NCBI RefSeq assembly: GCF_009184865.1
Contig: NZ_CP045096.1
Location: 5,828,001-5,892,000, forward strand
Length of the DNA: 64,000 nt
Direction of reading: 5' to 3'
Source: Streptomyces phaeolivaceus
GTDB taxonomy: Bacteria > Actinomycetota > Actinomycetes > Streptomycetales > Streptomycetaceae
Shown here: in pieces, positions 32,701 to 39,241 of the stretch
Layout: each line of letters begins with the position of its first letter
Numbering within the stretch: the first letter of the stretch is position 1
Position numbers and translations under genes: made by a program
Notes under the pieces: model-generated
Seen by the model: the letters and a program-made list of their open reading frames with translations, nothing else
The model's database searches: none
Told to the model about the DNA's origin: nothing

Positions 32701-34931
32701 TCGCCGGCGACAGCCGCTTCAAGGCATGGGTGGCCGCAGAGCTCGCAGAGCCGGAGGAACGCGGCCTGATCTTGTACGACGTCAGCATGATTCCCCAGCA
32801 GTGGCGTGACGATCCGGCATTCGCTCAGGCTCTCCACCCCTATGTGGACGCCGGATTGCGGAATGTGCTGCCCTACCGCGTAGCCGGTCTCGCTACTGCG
32901 CTGACACCCGCCGACGCCCAGGCTGTGCTGTTGCGCGGCTTGGACGCGCACCGGCCGTACATTGCGGCCCGCACGCTGGTTGAGCAGTACGCAGACGACG
33001 AGCACGTGCGTACTGTCCTTGCCAGTCGGCTTCACGGCGACTTCGCCCAAGCCGCGCCGATGGCCGGCGTAGCCATCGACGTGCTCGGTCCGCAGGAGGG
33101 CTTCGCCGTCCTGGTGTCTCTTCTGCGCCAGCCCGCCGCACACGGTCGGAGCGAGGGGCACGTTGTCGTTGCCGAGGCTGTAGCCGCTGGCTGGAAGCGG
33201 TTCGAGGACGCAGTCCGGGAAGCAGATGTTGAAGCAGAAGCCGCGCGGGAGGTGCTGGCCAGCTATGACCCAGCCGAACTGGCATCTCTGTGCGCGGCGG
33301 TGAGCCCTCACCCCTTGATGTGGCACGTCCCAGGGGTCATCAACGCATGGCCGGGGCAGCCAGCCATCCAGGAGTTGGCCGACACGCTTGTCCACGACCC
33401 TAGACCCATCACATCAGGAATTCCGGACACCATTCCAGCCGCTATCCTCAGGGCCTACTGCGGCAGGACTGACGAACCCTCCGTCCGGATCCTAGGCAAG
33501 ACTCTCAACTTGCTCAAGCATATCGAACCAGAGCTGCGCGAAGTCCTGGCATTCGAACTCGCGAACATCTCACTTCCCGCAGGCGACCTCATCGACGTCA
33601 TGGGAGAATGGAAGAACGAACCGGACACCGAGATTCGGCGGAACGCCTTCATCGGGATTATCCAGGCAATCAAGCGCCACCAGCAGACCCACAACGACCT
33701 ACTGGGCTCCGACACACTTACGTCCGAGATGGAATGGCTACGCGGTGAGATCAAAGATGACCTGTGCGCCTACGGCCCTGACTTCGAAGAGCGTCGGCAA
33801 CTCGCATGGATCGGCATGCTCATGCTCGGTGACTTCGCGCTGATTGACGGTATCGAGGAAACCATCGGCGACCCAGGTGCGCCCGGCGTCAAACTCGATG
33901 TCCTCTACGGCGGTGACGTCGATCAGATTCTTGTAGACCTCGTAGCCGAGAACTGGGAAGGGTTGTGCACTCATTTCGGTGTCGACATCTTCGAGCGGTT
34001 GAACGGGAAGTTCGGCAGCCACCGTCGAACGGCTAGCGAGCAACGTCACCACGTTATGTCCGCGCTCGCAACAGTCGCTTCCCGGTACCCCACCATCGCC
34101 GAGATGCTCCGCTATGAGGGCGACAGGGACGCCAGGCTCCGCCAAGATCGACACTTCCTCTTGTGGGCCAAAGAAGAGAACAAGGGCGACGAAGGAGCCC
34201 TTCGTGCGGTCGTGGCAAAGCTCGGTGATATGGAGGACCGTCGGCAGGACCAGATTCTTGACTCGATTCTGGACCGAGACAGCTGGAATGTGCCCGATGA
34301 CGTGTTCAAGGCCATCCTCACCGAAGACGCTACAGGTACCCGGTCAGGTCGCATTTACGCGAGAGAGAATCTAGCTGCCTACACGCAACTGTTTCCGTCG
34401 GACAGCTTGTCCAACGCTACCTTCCGAGATCTCGAAACGTGGTTCAAAAATGACTCCGCAAGTCGCAGGCGCCGTGACTGGAAGGATACGCTGGCCATCG
34501 CATTCGGTGCAGCCATACCGCAAGATCTTCCAGCCATTGCGACCCGCGCTCACACCCGAATCCGTATGGGGATGTCGGACTTGTATCTGCCCATGTTTAC
34601 TAAGCCGCTGATGCGGCGGCTACGAGTGGACGCAGACGCCATCGAGGTGTTCAAGGCCGCCCTAAGCGATCCAATGGATATTCGTGAGGACAGCCCAATA
34701 CTGGCGGACACGTGGGACCCGATTGCCGACGAATACACGGATGTGCAACCGTTGCAACGTCTGTACCTTTTCGCCGTGGTACTGCGACAAGCGGGTGCCC
34801 TGCCGCAGCCAGAGGGGGAAAAGGCCACCCGCGTCCTCGAATCCGTGTCACCGGACACCGTCGTGCACAACCCCTTCACCAACCATGAGGGTCCGCTCTG
34901 CCTCGCCGTACTCGACCTCGCCGCGAGCTGA
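29724..34931 (+). CDS. Large NACHT/STAND NTPase with N-terminal nuclease-like domain
   Basis: This protein of about 1,735 residues is built like a bacterial NLR-type immune receptor. Residues about 45-200 resemble a Mrr-type restriction-endonuclease domain (GIDAYARL at about 79, YITLQSRRV at about 101, KIKKAVDDLLKGEW at about 115). The expected Q-C-K core is changed to Q-S-R, so it may be catalytically weak or dead. The NACHT core has Walker A GRPGAGKSS (about 335-343) and Walker B LLLLVDGVDEW (about 420-430). Residues from about 700 to the end are long alpha-helical HEAT-like repeats, probably the sensor. The ATG at 29724 has GGGAAG 7 bases upstream. Known relatives sense phage proteins and kill or arrest the cell. 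Confidence 0.8.
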   Translation: MTMMALTDEAGGRDRTEAFLWSAPTGRLPGPPIDTRAQVLPIGELEWSDAERLFLRLLHTVRPVQYAKLFGVPGQAQAGIDAYARLPLDLMGGDSGGRDYITLQSRRVKTLTAAKIKKAVDDLLKGEWADKTASFHFATSFDLQDTKLDLAIRQQTARLAKFEITFVPWGVQEVSRLLKDHPLIVDDFFGRTWVERFCGPDAAQALANNLLHQDSRDLRAGLRDLYHAVFSAQGGVHPVESAELNSEFVILDVDPNRDRADSNDAEQPEPAFDERPAEVSVDGHTYIASRLGARRQSFRSARHLLRRRSQAALAAVGTVAADEWLAGGKYRLLIGRPGAGKSSLLRFMATDLLSSQPQSITLQREHATDLPIWLPFGFLCRHLEASTENSLVSAVEAWLKSQSATHLWPLVQCALRDDRLLLLVDGVDEWSDVGAAERALGTLEAFLGRTKASAILSTRPYAVDRLNWRRPWVQAEITPLTNQQRRTIATGILQPATQPDAATAFPLAWSLGVDSFLDQLEATPELAELSRSPLFLTLLAATWQGEPLPRQRFKIYARLVELLVEKHPQMRQRASHARGALLTPAEVTALFAAVAYRLRVKDPAGTVTKPEMRTLIVESMTDDEVLGYQQADARRIADSVLTMAEDEFGLIVSHGAGSFGFLHRVVLDHLAGQYLATLPTEDQIVAVQRFVHDPAWHDVLLALLTAQVSSHATTPLLTAAFDTGSQRWADIDGYELLAEALAAGVKLTPRSQTNYINRLVERVETHPSLRHRANLITALTGALAGHAARTQLLPIMKRWLTAPRPDPSPTMWALRDLDIPDDVAAEYLLWGIRHPEDNVKVNSAMAIARRFGGKSHLLGRLMAFTETGPSSATQAAAILALGNGWPDAPETRRLVDWARRQPSSPLRLVGLHILQRGTTSGDAALYRLEERDWLLSLLRREDHFSGPWPAADLVNIAATGDTQAAEFALETLKTNGRNGGDRSLAWVLACNAFAGDSRFKAWVAAELAEPEERGLILYDVSMIPQQWRDDPAFAQALHPYVDAGLRNVLPYRVAGLATALTPADAQAVLLRGLDAHRPYIAARTLVEQYADDEHVRTVLASRLHGDFAQAAPMAGVAIDVLGPQEGFAVLVSLLRQPAAHGRSEGHVVVAEAVAAGWKRFEDAVREADVEAEAAREVLASYDPAELASLCAAVSPHPLMWHVPGVINAWPGQPAIQELADTLVHDPRPITSGIPDTIPAAILRAYCGRTDEPSVRILGKTLNLLKHIEPELREVLAFELANISLPAGDLIDVMGEWKNEPDTEIRRNAFIGIIQAIKRHQQTHNDLLGSDTLTSEMEWLRGEIKDDLCAYGPDFEERRQLAWIGMLMLGDFALIDGIEETIGDPGAPGVKLDVLYGGDVDQILVDLVAENWEGLCTHFGVDIFERLNGKFGSHRRTASEQRHHVMSALATVASRYPTIAEMLRYEGDRDARLRQDRHFLLWAKEENKGDEGALRAVVAKLGDMEDRRQDQILDSILDRDSWNVPDDVFKAILTEDATGTRSGRIYARENLAAYTQLFPSDSLSNATFRDLETWFKNDSASRRRRDWKDTLAIAFGAAIPQDLPAIATRAHTRIRMGMSDLYLPMFTKPLMRRLRVDADAIEVFKAALSDPMDIREDSPILADTWDPIADEYTDVQPLQRLYLFAVVLRQAGALPQPEGEKATRVLESVSPDTVVHNPFTNHEGPLCLAVLDLAAS

Positions 34932-35239
34932 CATCGCGATCGGTCTCAGTATCGGTCTGGGTGAACAGGGCGATGAAGGCCGACCAGCAGGCCGAGCGCG
35001 GCGATTACGTCGGCTGCATCGCCGCGCACTTTCCTTTGCCGAGTAATGCCACGGCCTGGAGTGGCCGGGCCCACTGACATCAAGATCACTTCGCCCCGTC
35101 AGACCACTGGTGGCATGCGCTCCAGCCGTAGGTTGTGATCAACCGCGATTGCCGAGCAACCAAGTACAGGACATTTTCCGAAGCAGGGACGGGCCCCGGT
35201 CAGATACCCGCTGACCGGGGGACTCGAAATGAGGCGGCG
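34932..35239. other. Region between NACHT gene and integrase, with int terminator hairpin
   Basis: No supported gene is present in these 308 bases. A perfect 10-bp stem CCCCGGTCAG/CTGACCGGGG (35194-35203 and 35211-35220) with loop ATACCCG lies just beyond the integrase stop and probably ends its transcript. Its loop and right arm (GATACCCGCTGACC) are nearly identical to the loop and arm of the tRNA-Thr terminator at 28245-28258. No tRNA-like attachment core is visible here, although such a site is usual at the end of int in actinobacterial elements. Confidence 0.6.
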
Positions 35240-36781
35240 CTATGCCGTGCGCTCGTCGGAGGCGCCCTTGCTTCGGCGGCGTCGGGCGCGAGGCACCAGC
35301 TTGACGACCGCCTCTGCCGCAGCGCGTGCGAGATCGTCGAGGACTGCCTGATAGATGTCTCGCGTGATCCGGGTATCGCTGTGTCCGAGCGTGTCGGACA
35401 CCACCTTGATGTCGATCCCGGCCGCCAGCATGAGCGTGGCCGCGCCGTGACGGAGATCGTGCAGTCGGACGGGTGGCAGGCCGGCGGCCGTGACCAGCCG
35501 CTCGAAGAGATCGCTCACCTTGCCGGGGTGGAGCCAGGAACCGTCTTCTTGAGTGAAGATCCGCCCGGTCAGTTTCCAGGCGGTTCCCCACTCCCTCCGC
35601 TCCTTGTCCTGCTGGCGCTTGTGGTCGCGTAGATACTCGACAGACTCGCCGTCCAGAGCGATGAGCCGGATGCCGCTGTCGGTCTTCGGAGCGCCCTCGA
35701 TGATCTCCCAGCCGTCCTGGACGAGCTGGGTGGCGACGGCGAGTGATTCGCCTGCGAGGTCGAGGTCCATCCACCGCAGGCCGCAGGCTTCACCGCGCCG
35801 CAGTCCCCGGAACGCGATCAGATGCCACAGGCCGTACAGCCGGTCCTCGGCGATGAAGTCCAGGAAGCGCCCAGTCTGCTCCGGCGTCCAGACCATCACC
35901 GGAGACGGCTTCTCACCGGTGGCTTCCCAGTGGGCTACCCGCTCGTCAGTCCACACAAGCGCCTTGGGCTTCACCCCGGGCTCCAACTCGACATGCTCCG
36001 CCGGGTTGAAGTTGGACATGACCTGCTGAGCGATCGCGACGTTCAGCGCCGCGCGCAAGGTTGCCTTGATGTGCTGCTGAGTGCTGGCGCCAGTAACGCG
36101 TCGGAACGGCGGCATGGCGTCGATCGACTCCTGCACCGCCTTACGGCGGTCTCGGTTCTCCGCGCCCTTCCACGGGATCGTCTTGAGCAGATCGAGCGCG
36201 GCTCGCCGCTGGGCATTCTGCTCAACGATCTCGATGTTGGCCTCGTTGATCGCGTCGAACATCTTGTCCAGATGATGAACACGCAGCTTGTCGAGACGGA
36301 CGTCGCCCAGGTGTGGCTTGAGATGAACGCGGATGTCGCACTCGTAGCGCTTGAGGCCGGTGACGCGCAGCCGCTTGCGTCCGGCGAGCCAGAGGTCGAG
36401 CCATTCACCGACGGTCATCTTGGAGTTGAGGCTCTGGCCGGTCGCGAATCGGCGGCGAGTCTCGTCGTAGTCGGGAAGTGGCTCCTTGTTCTTCGCGCAG
36501 GCTTCCAGGAGGTCACTGATGGCCATCTGGCCGATCGGATCATCCTCATCGGGCAGCGCCAGCAGCGCGCGGGCTTTGTTCAGCTCCTCCGTGGCCTTGG
36601 TGGCGCTCTCCAGCCCGTACCGACGGAACCGGCGGCGGGTGCCGTCCTGCCGGGGGAGCAGCTCCTGCACAACGACCCACGTACCGTGGCGTTTGTTAGA
36701 GAATTTCGGGCATGACTTCCCGTAGTTCTTGCCCGTCTGCGGGTCGCGGCACGAGCAGCGCCGGGTGATTGTTCCGTTCAC
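35240..36781 (-). CDS. int: Tyrosine recombinase (integrase)
   Basis: This 513-residue phage/AICE-type integrase catalyses site-specific insertion and excision. The N-terminal part has a short zinc-like Cys cluster (CSCRDPQTGKNYGKSC) often seen in Streptomyces integrases, then a SAM-like core-binding domain (MTVGEWLDLWLAGRKRL). The catalytic domain carries the first Arg in RGLRRGEACGL (about residue 325), HDLRH (about 440), LGHSDTRIT and the nucleophile Tyr in RDIYQAVL (about 475). The enzyme looks intact. The GTG overlaps the stop of the upstream xre gene (GTGA), so the two are co-expressed. Confidence 0.93.
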   Translation of the reverse strand: MNGTITRRCSCRDPQTGKNYGKSCPKFSNKRHGTWVVVQELLPRQDGTRRRFRRYGLESATKATEELNKARALLALPDEDDPIGQMAISDLLEACAKNKEPLPDYDETRRRFATGQSLNSKMTVGEWLDLWLAGRKRLRVTGLKRYECDIRVHLKPHLGDVRLDKLRVHHLDKMFDAINEANIEIVEQNAQRRAALDLLKTIPWKGAENRDRRKAVQESIDAMPPFRRVTGASTQQHIKATLRAALNVAIAQQVMSNFNPAEHVELEPGVKPKALVWTDERVAHWEATGEKPSPVMVWTPEQTGRFLDFIAEDRLYGLWHLIAFRGLRRGEACGLRWMDLDLAGESLAVATQLVQDGWEIIEGAPKTDSGIRLIALDGESVEYLRDHKRQQDKERREWGTAWKLTGRIFTQEDGSWLHPGKVSDLFERLVTAAGLPPVRLHDLRHGAATLMLAAGIDIKVVSDTLGHSDTRITRDIYQAVLDDLARAAAEAVVKLVPRARRRRSKGASDERTA

Positions 36782-37428
36782 TCAGTGTCCTTGGTACTGG
36801 CTTTGGACTGGTCCACGAAGGCGAGATCGGCGGGCAGCTCGGGGGGAACGAGCCCGCGCTCGCGCATCGAGTCGCGGAACGCTCCGAGCGCTCTGCAGTC
36901 GTCGAAGGCGAACTGCTCGTAACCGGTGGCGGCGTCCAGCAGCTCGGTCCGGCGAGCAGGGTCGAGTGTGGTGTTGGCCATCCGGCGTCGTTCTTTGGCC
37001 AGGGACGTTGAGGCCCGAGCGGCGGCCACCGCGTCGCCGTGAGCGCGGAAGAGGTCCAGCAGCTCGCGCGGACTGCCTTTGGGAGCGGCCTCTGTGGAGG
37101 CAGTCTCGCCGGTGAACCATGCGAGGCCGTTCCAGGTCGAGACCGGCTGCCCCGGGAGCACATCCACCGTGGGCGCGGTATCGAGGGGAAAGAGCAAGGT
37201 GATCGGCGGCACTCCAAAGACGTCGGCCAGGACGAGGAACTCGGCGAGGTCGACAGAGCTGCGGCGTCCGGTCTCCAGGTTGGTGATCGTCGTCTTTGGC
37301 ACGGGGAGGCCGCGGGCCGTGCAGGCGTCTGCCGTTTCCGCCACGGTGAGGCCGGCAGCCTTGCGATGGCGGCGGATCTGCTCCGCCACGCGGGTGGTGA
37401 GCTGGGCACCCCAGCCGTCTGTTGTCAT
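36778..37428 (-). CDS. Xre family transcriptional regulator
   Basis: This 216-residue DNA-binding protein has an N-terminal helix-turn-helix (VAEQIRRHRKAAGLTVAETA through KTTITNLETGRRSSVDLAEF, about residues 14-65), followed by an acidic, helical C-terminal half of unknown role. It lies directly upstream of int with overlapping codons and divergent from the excisionase-like gene. Regulators in this position usually control excision and maintenance of the element. Confidence 0.85.
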   Translation of the reverse strand: MTTDGWGAQLTTRVAEQIRRHRKAAGLTVAETADACTARGLPVPKTTITNLETGRRSSVDLAEFLVLADVFGVPPITLLFPLDTAPTVDVLPGQPVSTWNGLAWFTGETASTEAAPKGSPRELLDLFRAHGDAVAAARASTSLAKERRRMANTTLDPARRTELLDAATGYEQFAFDDCRALGAFRDSMRERGLVPPELPADLAFVDQSKASTKDTE

Positions 37429-37518
37429 GGTTGCAACTTACGGCACAGGAAAATGCTGCTGCAACATCCGTGGTACACATTCTGCTGTCGGAGGACCCCT
37501 GCAGGATCGGAGTACGTC
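37429..37518. promoter_or_regulatory. Divergent promoter region between xre and excisionase-like gene
   Basis: This 90-base region must drive both xre-int (leftwards) and the excisionase-like gene (rightwards). It contains the palindrome GTTGCAAC (37430-37437) and a related half-site CTGCAACA (about 37459-37466). Repeated GTTGCA boxes in this position could be Xre operators. No clear -35/-10 elements were identified. Confidence 0.35.
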
Positions 37519-37782
37519 GTGGCGACATCTGAGAGTGCCCGTGGGGTGCAGGGCTTGACTCGGGCAGAGCTGCTGGCGCTGCCCGTAGCGGTCGACCTCG
37601 ACACTGCTAACCGGGCCCTGTCCATAGGGCGCAGTACCGGATATGCCTTGGCCAAACGCGGTCAGTACCCGTGCCGAGTCCTCCGTCTGGGCAACGCCTA
37701 CCGTGTGGTCACCGCGGAACTGCATCAGCTCCTCGGCGTAAACCCGGCTGAGGTGACCGAACGCAGTGAGCTCTGCGCGTAG
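37519..37782 (+). CDS. Excisionase-like helix-turn-helix protein
   Basis: This 87-residue protein has a winged helix-turn-helix of the Xis/MerR type (VDLDTANRALSIGRSTGYAL, then GQYPCRVLRLGNAYRVV). Such proteins bend attachment-site DNA to direct the integrase towards excision. GGAG lies 6 bases before the GTG. It is divergent from xre-int, which differs from the common int-xis operon order. It could also be a regulator. Confidence 0.65.
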   Translation: MATSESARGVQGLTRAELLALPVAVDLDTANRALSIGRSTGYALAKRGQYPCRVLRLGNAYRVVTAELHQLLGVNPAEVTERSELCA

Positions 37783-38111
37783 TTGCCGAGCCGTGAGGGC
37801 GGTCGAGGCCATGATCAGTCGGCCCTGCTGACCTAGACGCCGGCGCCCTGGTTGAGTGGGCACGCCCAGGGACCAGTAGCGTGGCGGGGTCTCTGAGGGG
37901 GAACCGCCAGGTCGATGTGGATCTTCTTGAGTGTGCCGCTCAGAGGTTCGACGCGATACCACGCGGGATCTCTGCCGAGGACCCTCGGCAGAGATCCCGA
38001 TGGGGCACGAACACCAGCCCGCACCGCTGATAACCTCACCTTTGTTGACGTGGGTACTTCGCGTCCCGTGCGTCTCGTCTCAGCACGCTCGGACGCGGAA
38101 CGGGGGCGAGG
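37783..38111. other. Intergenic region upstream of the kinase gene
   Basis: These 329 bases hold no supported gene. A perfect 15-bp inverted repeat is listed separately at 37965-37998. The promoter of the kinase and helicase operon is expected in the last 110 bases, but I see no convincing hexamers. Confidence 0.5.
37965..37998 (+). terminator. Perfect 15-bp inverted repeat
   Basis: GGGATCTCTGCCGAG (37965-37979) and CTCGGCAGAGATCCC (37984-37998) flank a 4-base loop GACC. It lies 182 bases after the excisionase-like stop and 113 bases before the kinase start. It could insulate the defence operon from the integrase module as a terminator, or be a regulatory hairpin in the leader of the operon. 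Confidence 0.55.
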
Positions 38112-39179
38112 GTGTTCGAGCCGCTGAAGGACAGTGACCCCCATGAGATCGCTGGCTTCCGCTTGGCGGGGCGGCTCGGTCAGGGGGCCATGGGCGTCGT
38201 CTACCTCGGCTACCGCAGTCCCCGGCCGGTGGCAATCAAGGTCGTGAAGCCGGCGTTGGCCGACGATCCGTACTTCCGTCAACGCTTCGCTCAGGAGCTG
38301 GAAGCGATCCGGCGTGTCGGGGGATTTCACACCGCCGCGCTTGTGGCCGCTGACCCAGGTGCCGAGCGGCCGTGGATCGCGACCGAGTACATCCATGCGC
38401 CGTCACTCGATGCGCTGCTGAATCAGCACGGGCCGGTGAGTGAGCTCGGCGCATGGTGGCTGGCCGCGAGCCTGTCCGAGGCCCTCATCCACATTCACTC
38501 AGTCCGGCTGCTGCACCGTGATCTCAAACCGAGCAATGTGCTGGTCACCACGCAGGGCACGCGGGTGATCGATTTCGGGGTCAGCCATGTCGGCGGCGCG
38601 ACTGGCCTCACTTCCGGCGACTCGCCGCTCGGCACGCTTGCGTACATGGCTCCGGAGCAGGCCATGGACTCTCGGAAGGCGAGCGAGGCTGCGGACGTGT
38701 TCAGTCTGGCCGCGACTCTGGTGCATGCGGCGACGGGGCACCCTCCCTTTTATGCCCACCTGCCGGCTCAGCGGACACTGCAGAATGTCCAACCGGACCT
38801 TTCGGGCTTACCCGAGAGTCTGCGGGATCTCGTTGTCAGTGGCCTGGCCTACTCTCCTGAAGACCGGCCCACGGCCCACACCGTGCTGGAGGCGGCCATG
38901 GACCGGCTCCTGGAGCAGGCAGTACCGGTGAATGGGGGCATGTATCCGCCGCTGCCCGGCGCGTTCCTCACAGATGTGCTGCAGGTGGCTAATGGGGCGC
39001 CTCCCGCGCCGCCGCCACCGGTGGTGGAGCAGGTTCCCGAGGCGGTTGTGGAGGAGCCGGAAGCTCCGGTACCGCCTCCAGAGCCGGCTGTTGCAGGGGC
39101 GTCCAGCGGTGGCGGCGAGCCGTGGGCTGACCGCTGGCGCGGGAAGATCCGAGACCGCCGGTCCGACTTCGGTGGGTGA
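38112..39179 (+). CDS. Soluble Ser/Thr protein kinase
   Basis: This 355-residue protein has a complete Hanks-type kinase domain: glycine loop GRLGQGAMGVVY (about residues 20-31), VAIKVVK, catalytic loop HRDLKPSN (135-142), DFG in VIDFGVSH (about 153) and APEQ in the activation segment (about 180). The C-terminal 70 residues are Pro/Glu-rich and end in a basic tail. There is no membrane helix, unlike most Streptomyces sensor kinases, so it acts in the cytoplasm. It is the first gene of a same-strand series with the SNF2 helicase 62 bases downstream. Kinases occur in Pgl/BREX type 2 defence, which suggests it may regulate or trigger the operon. Confidence 0.9.
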   Translation: MFEPLKDSDPHEIAGFRLAGRLGQGAMGVVYLGYRSPRPVAIKVVKPALADDPYFRQRFAQELEAIRRVGGFHTAALVAADPGAERPWIATEYIHAPSLDALLNQHGPVSELGAWWLAASLSEALIHIHSVRLLHRDLKPSNVLVTTQGTRVIDFGVSHVGGATGLTSGDSPLGTLAYMAPEQAMDSRKASEAADVFSLAATLVHAATGHPPFYAHLPAQRTLQNVQPDLSGLPESLRDLVVSGLAYSPEDRPTAHTVLEAAMDRLLEQAVPVNGGMYPPLPGAFLTDVLQVANGAPPAPPPPVVEQVPEAVVEEPEAPVPPPEPAVAGASSGGGEPWADRWRGKIRDRRSDFGG

Positions 39180-39241
39180 CGCCGTCGACCCGCACGTGAG
39201 CACGATGAGGCAGTTCAGTAGTGAGTGAAGGAGAGAGCCTG

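Noticed and set aside
34932..35193. attL/attR tRNA-type core next to the integrase stop
   Set aside because: No tRNA-like sequence or repeat of the 28184-28225 core is seen here, so no attachment site is called for this integrase.
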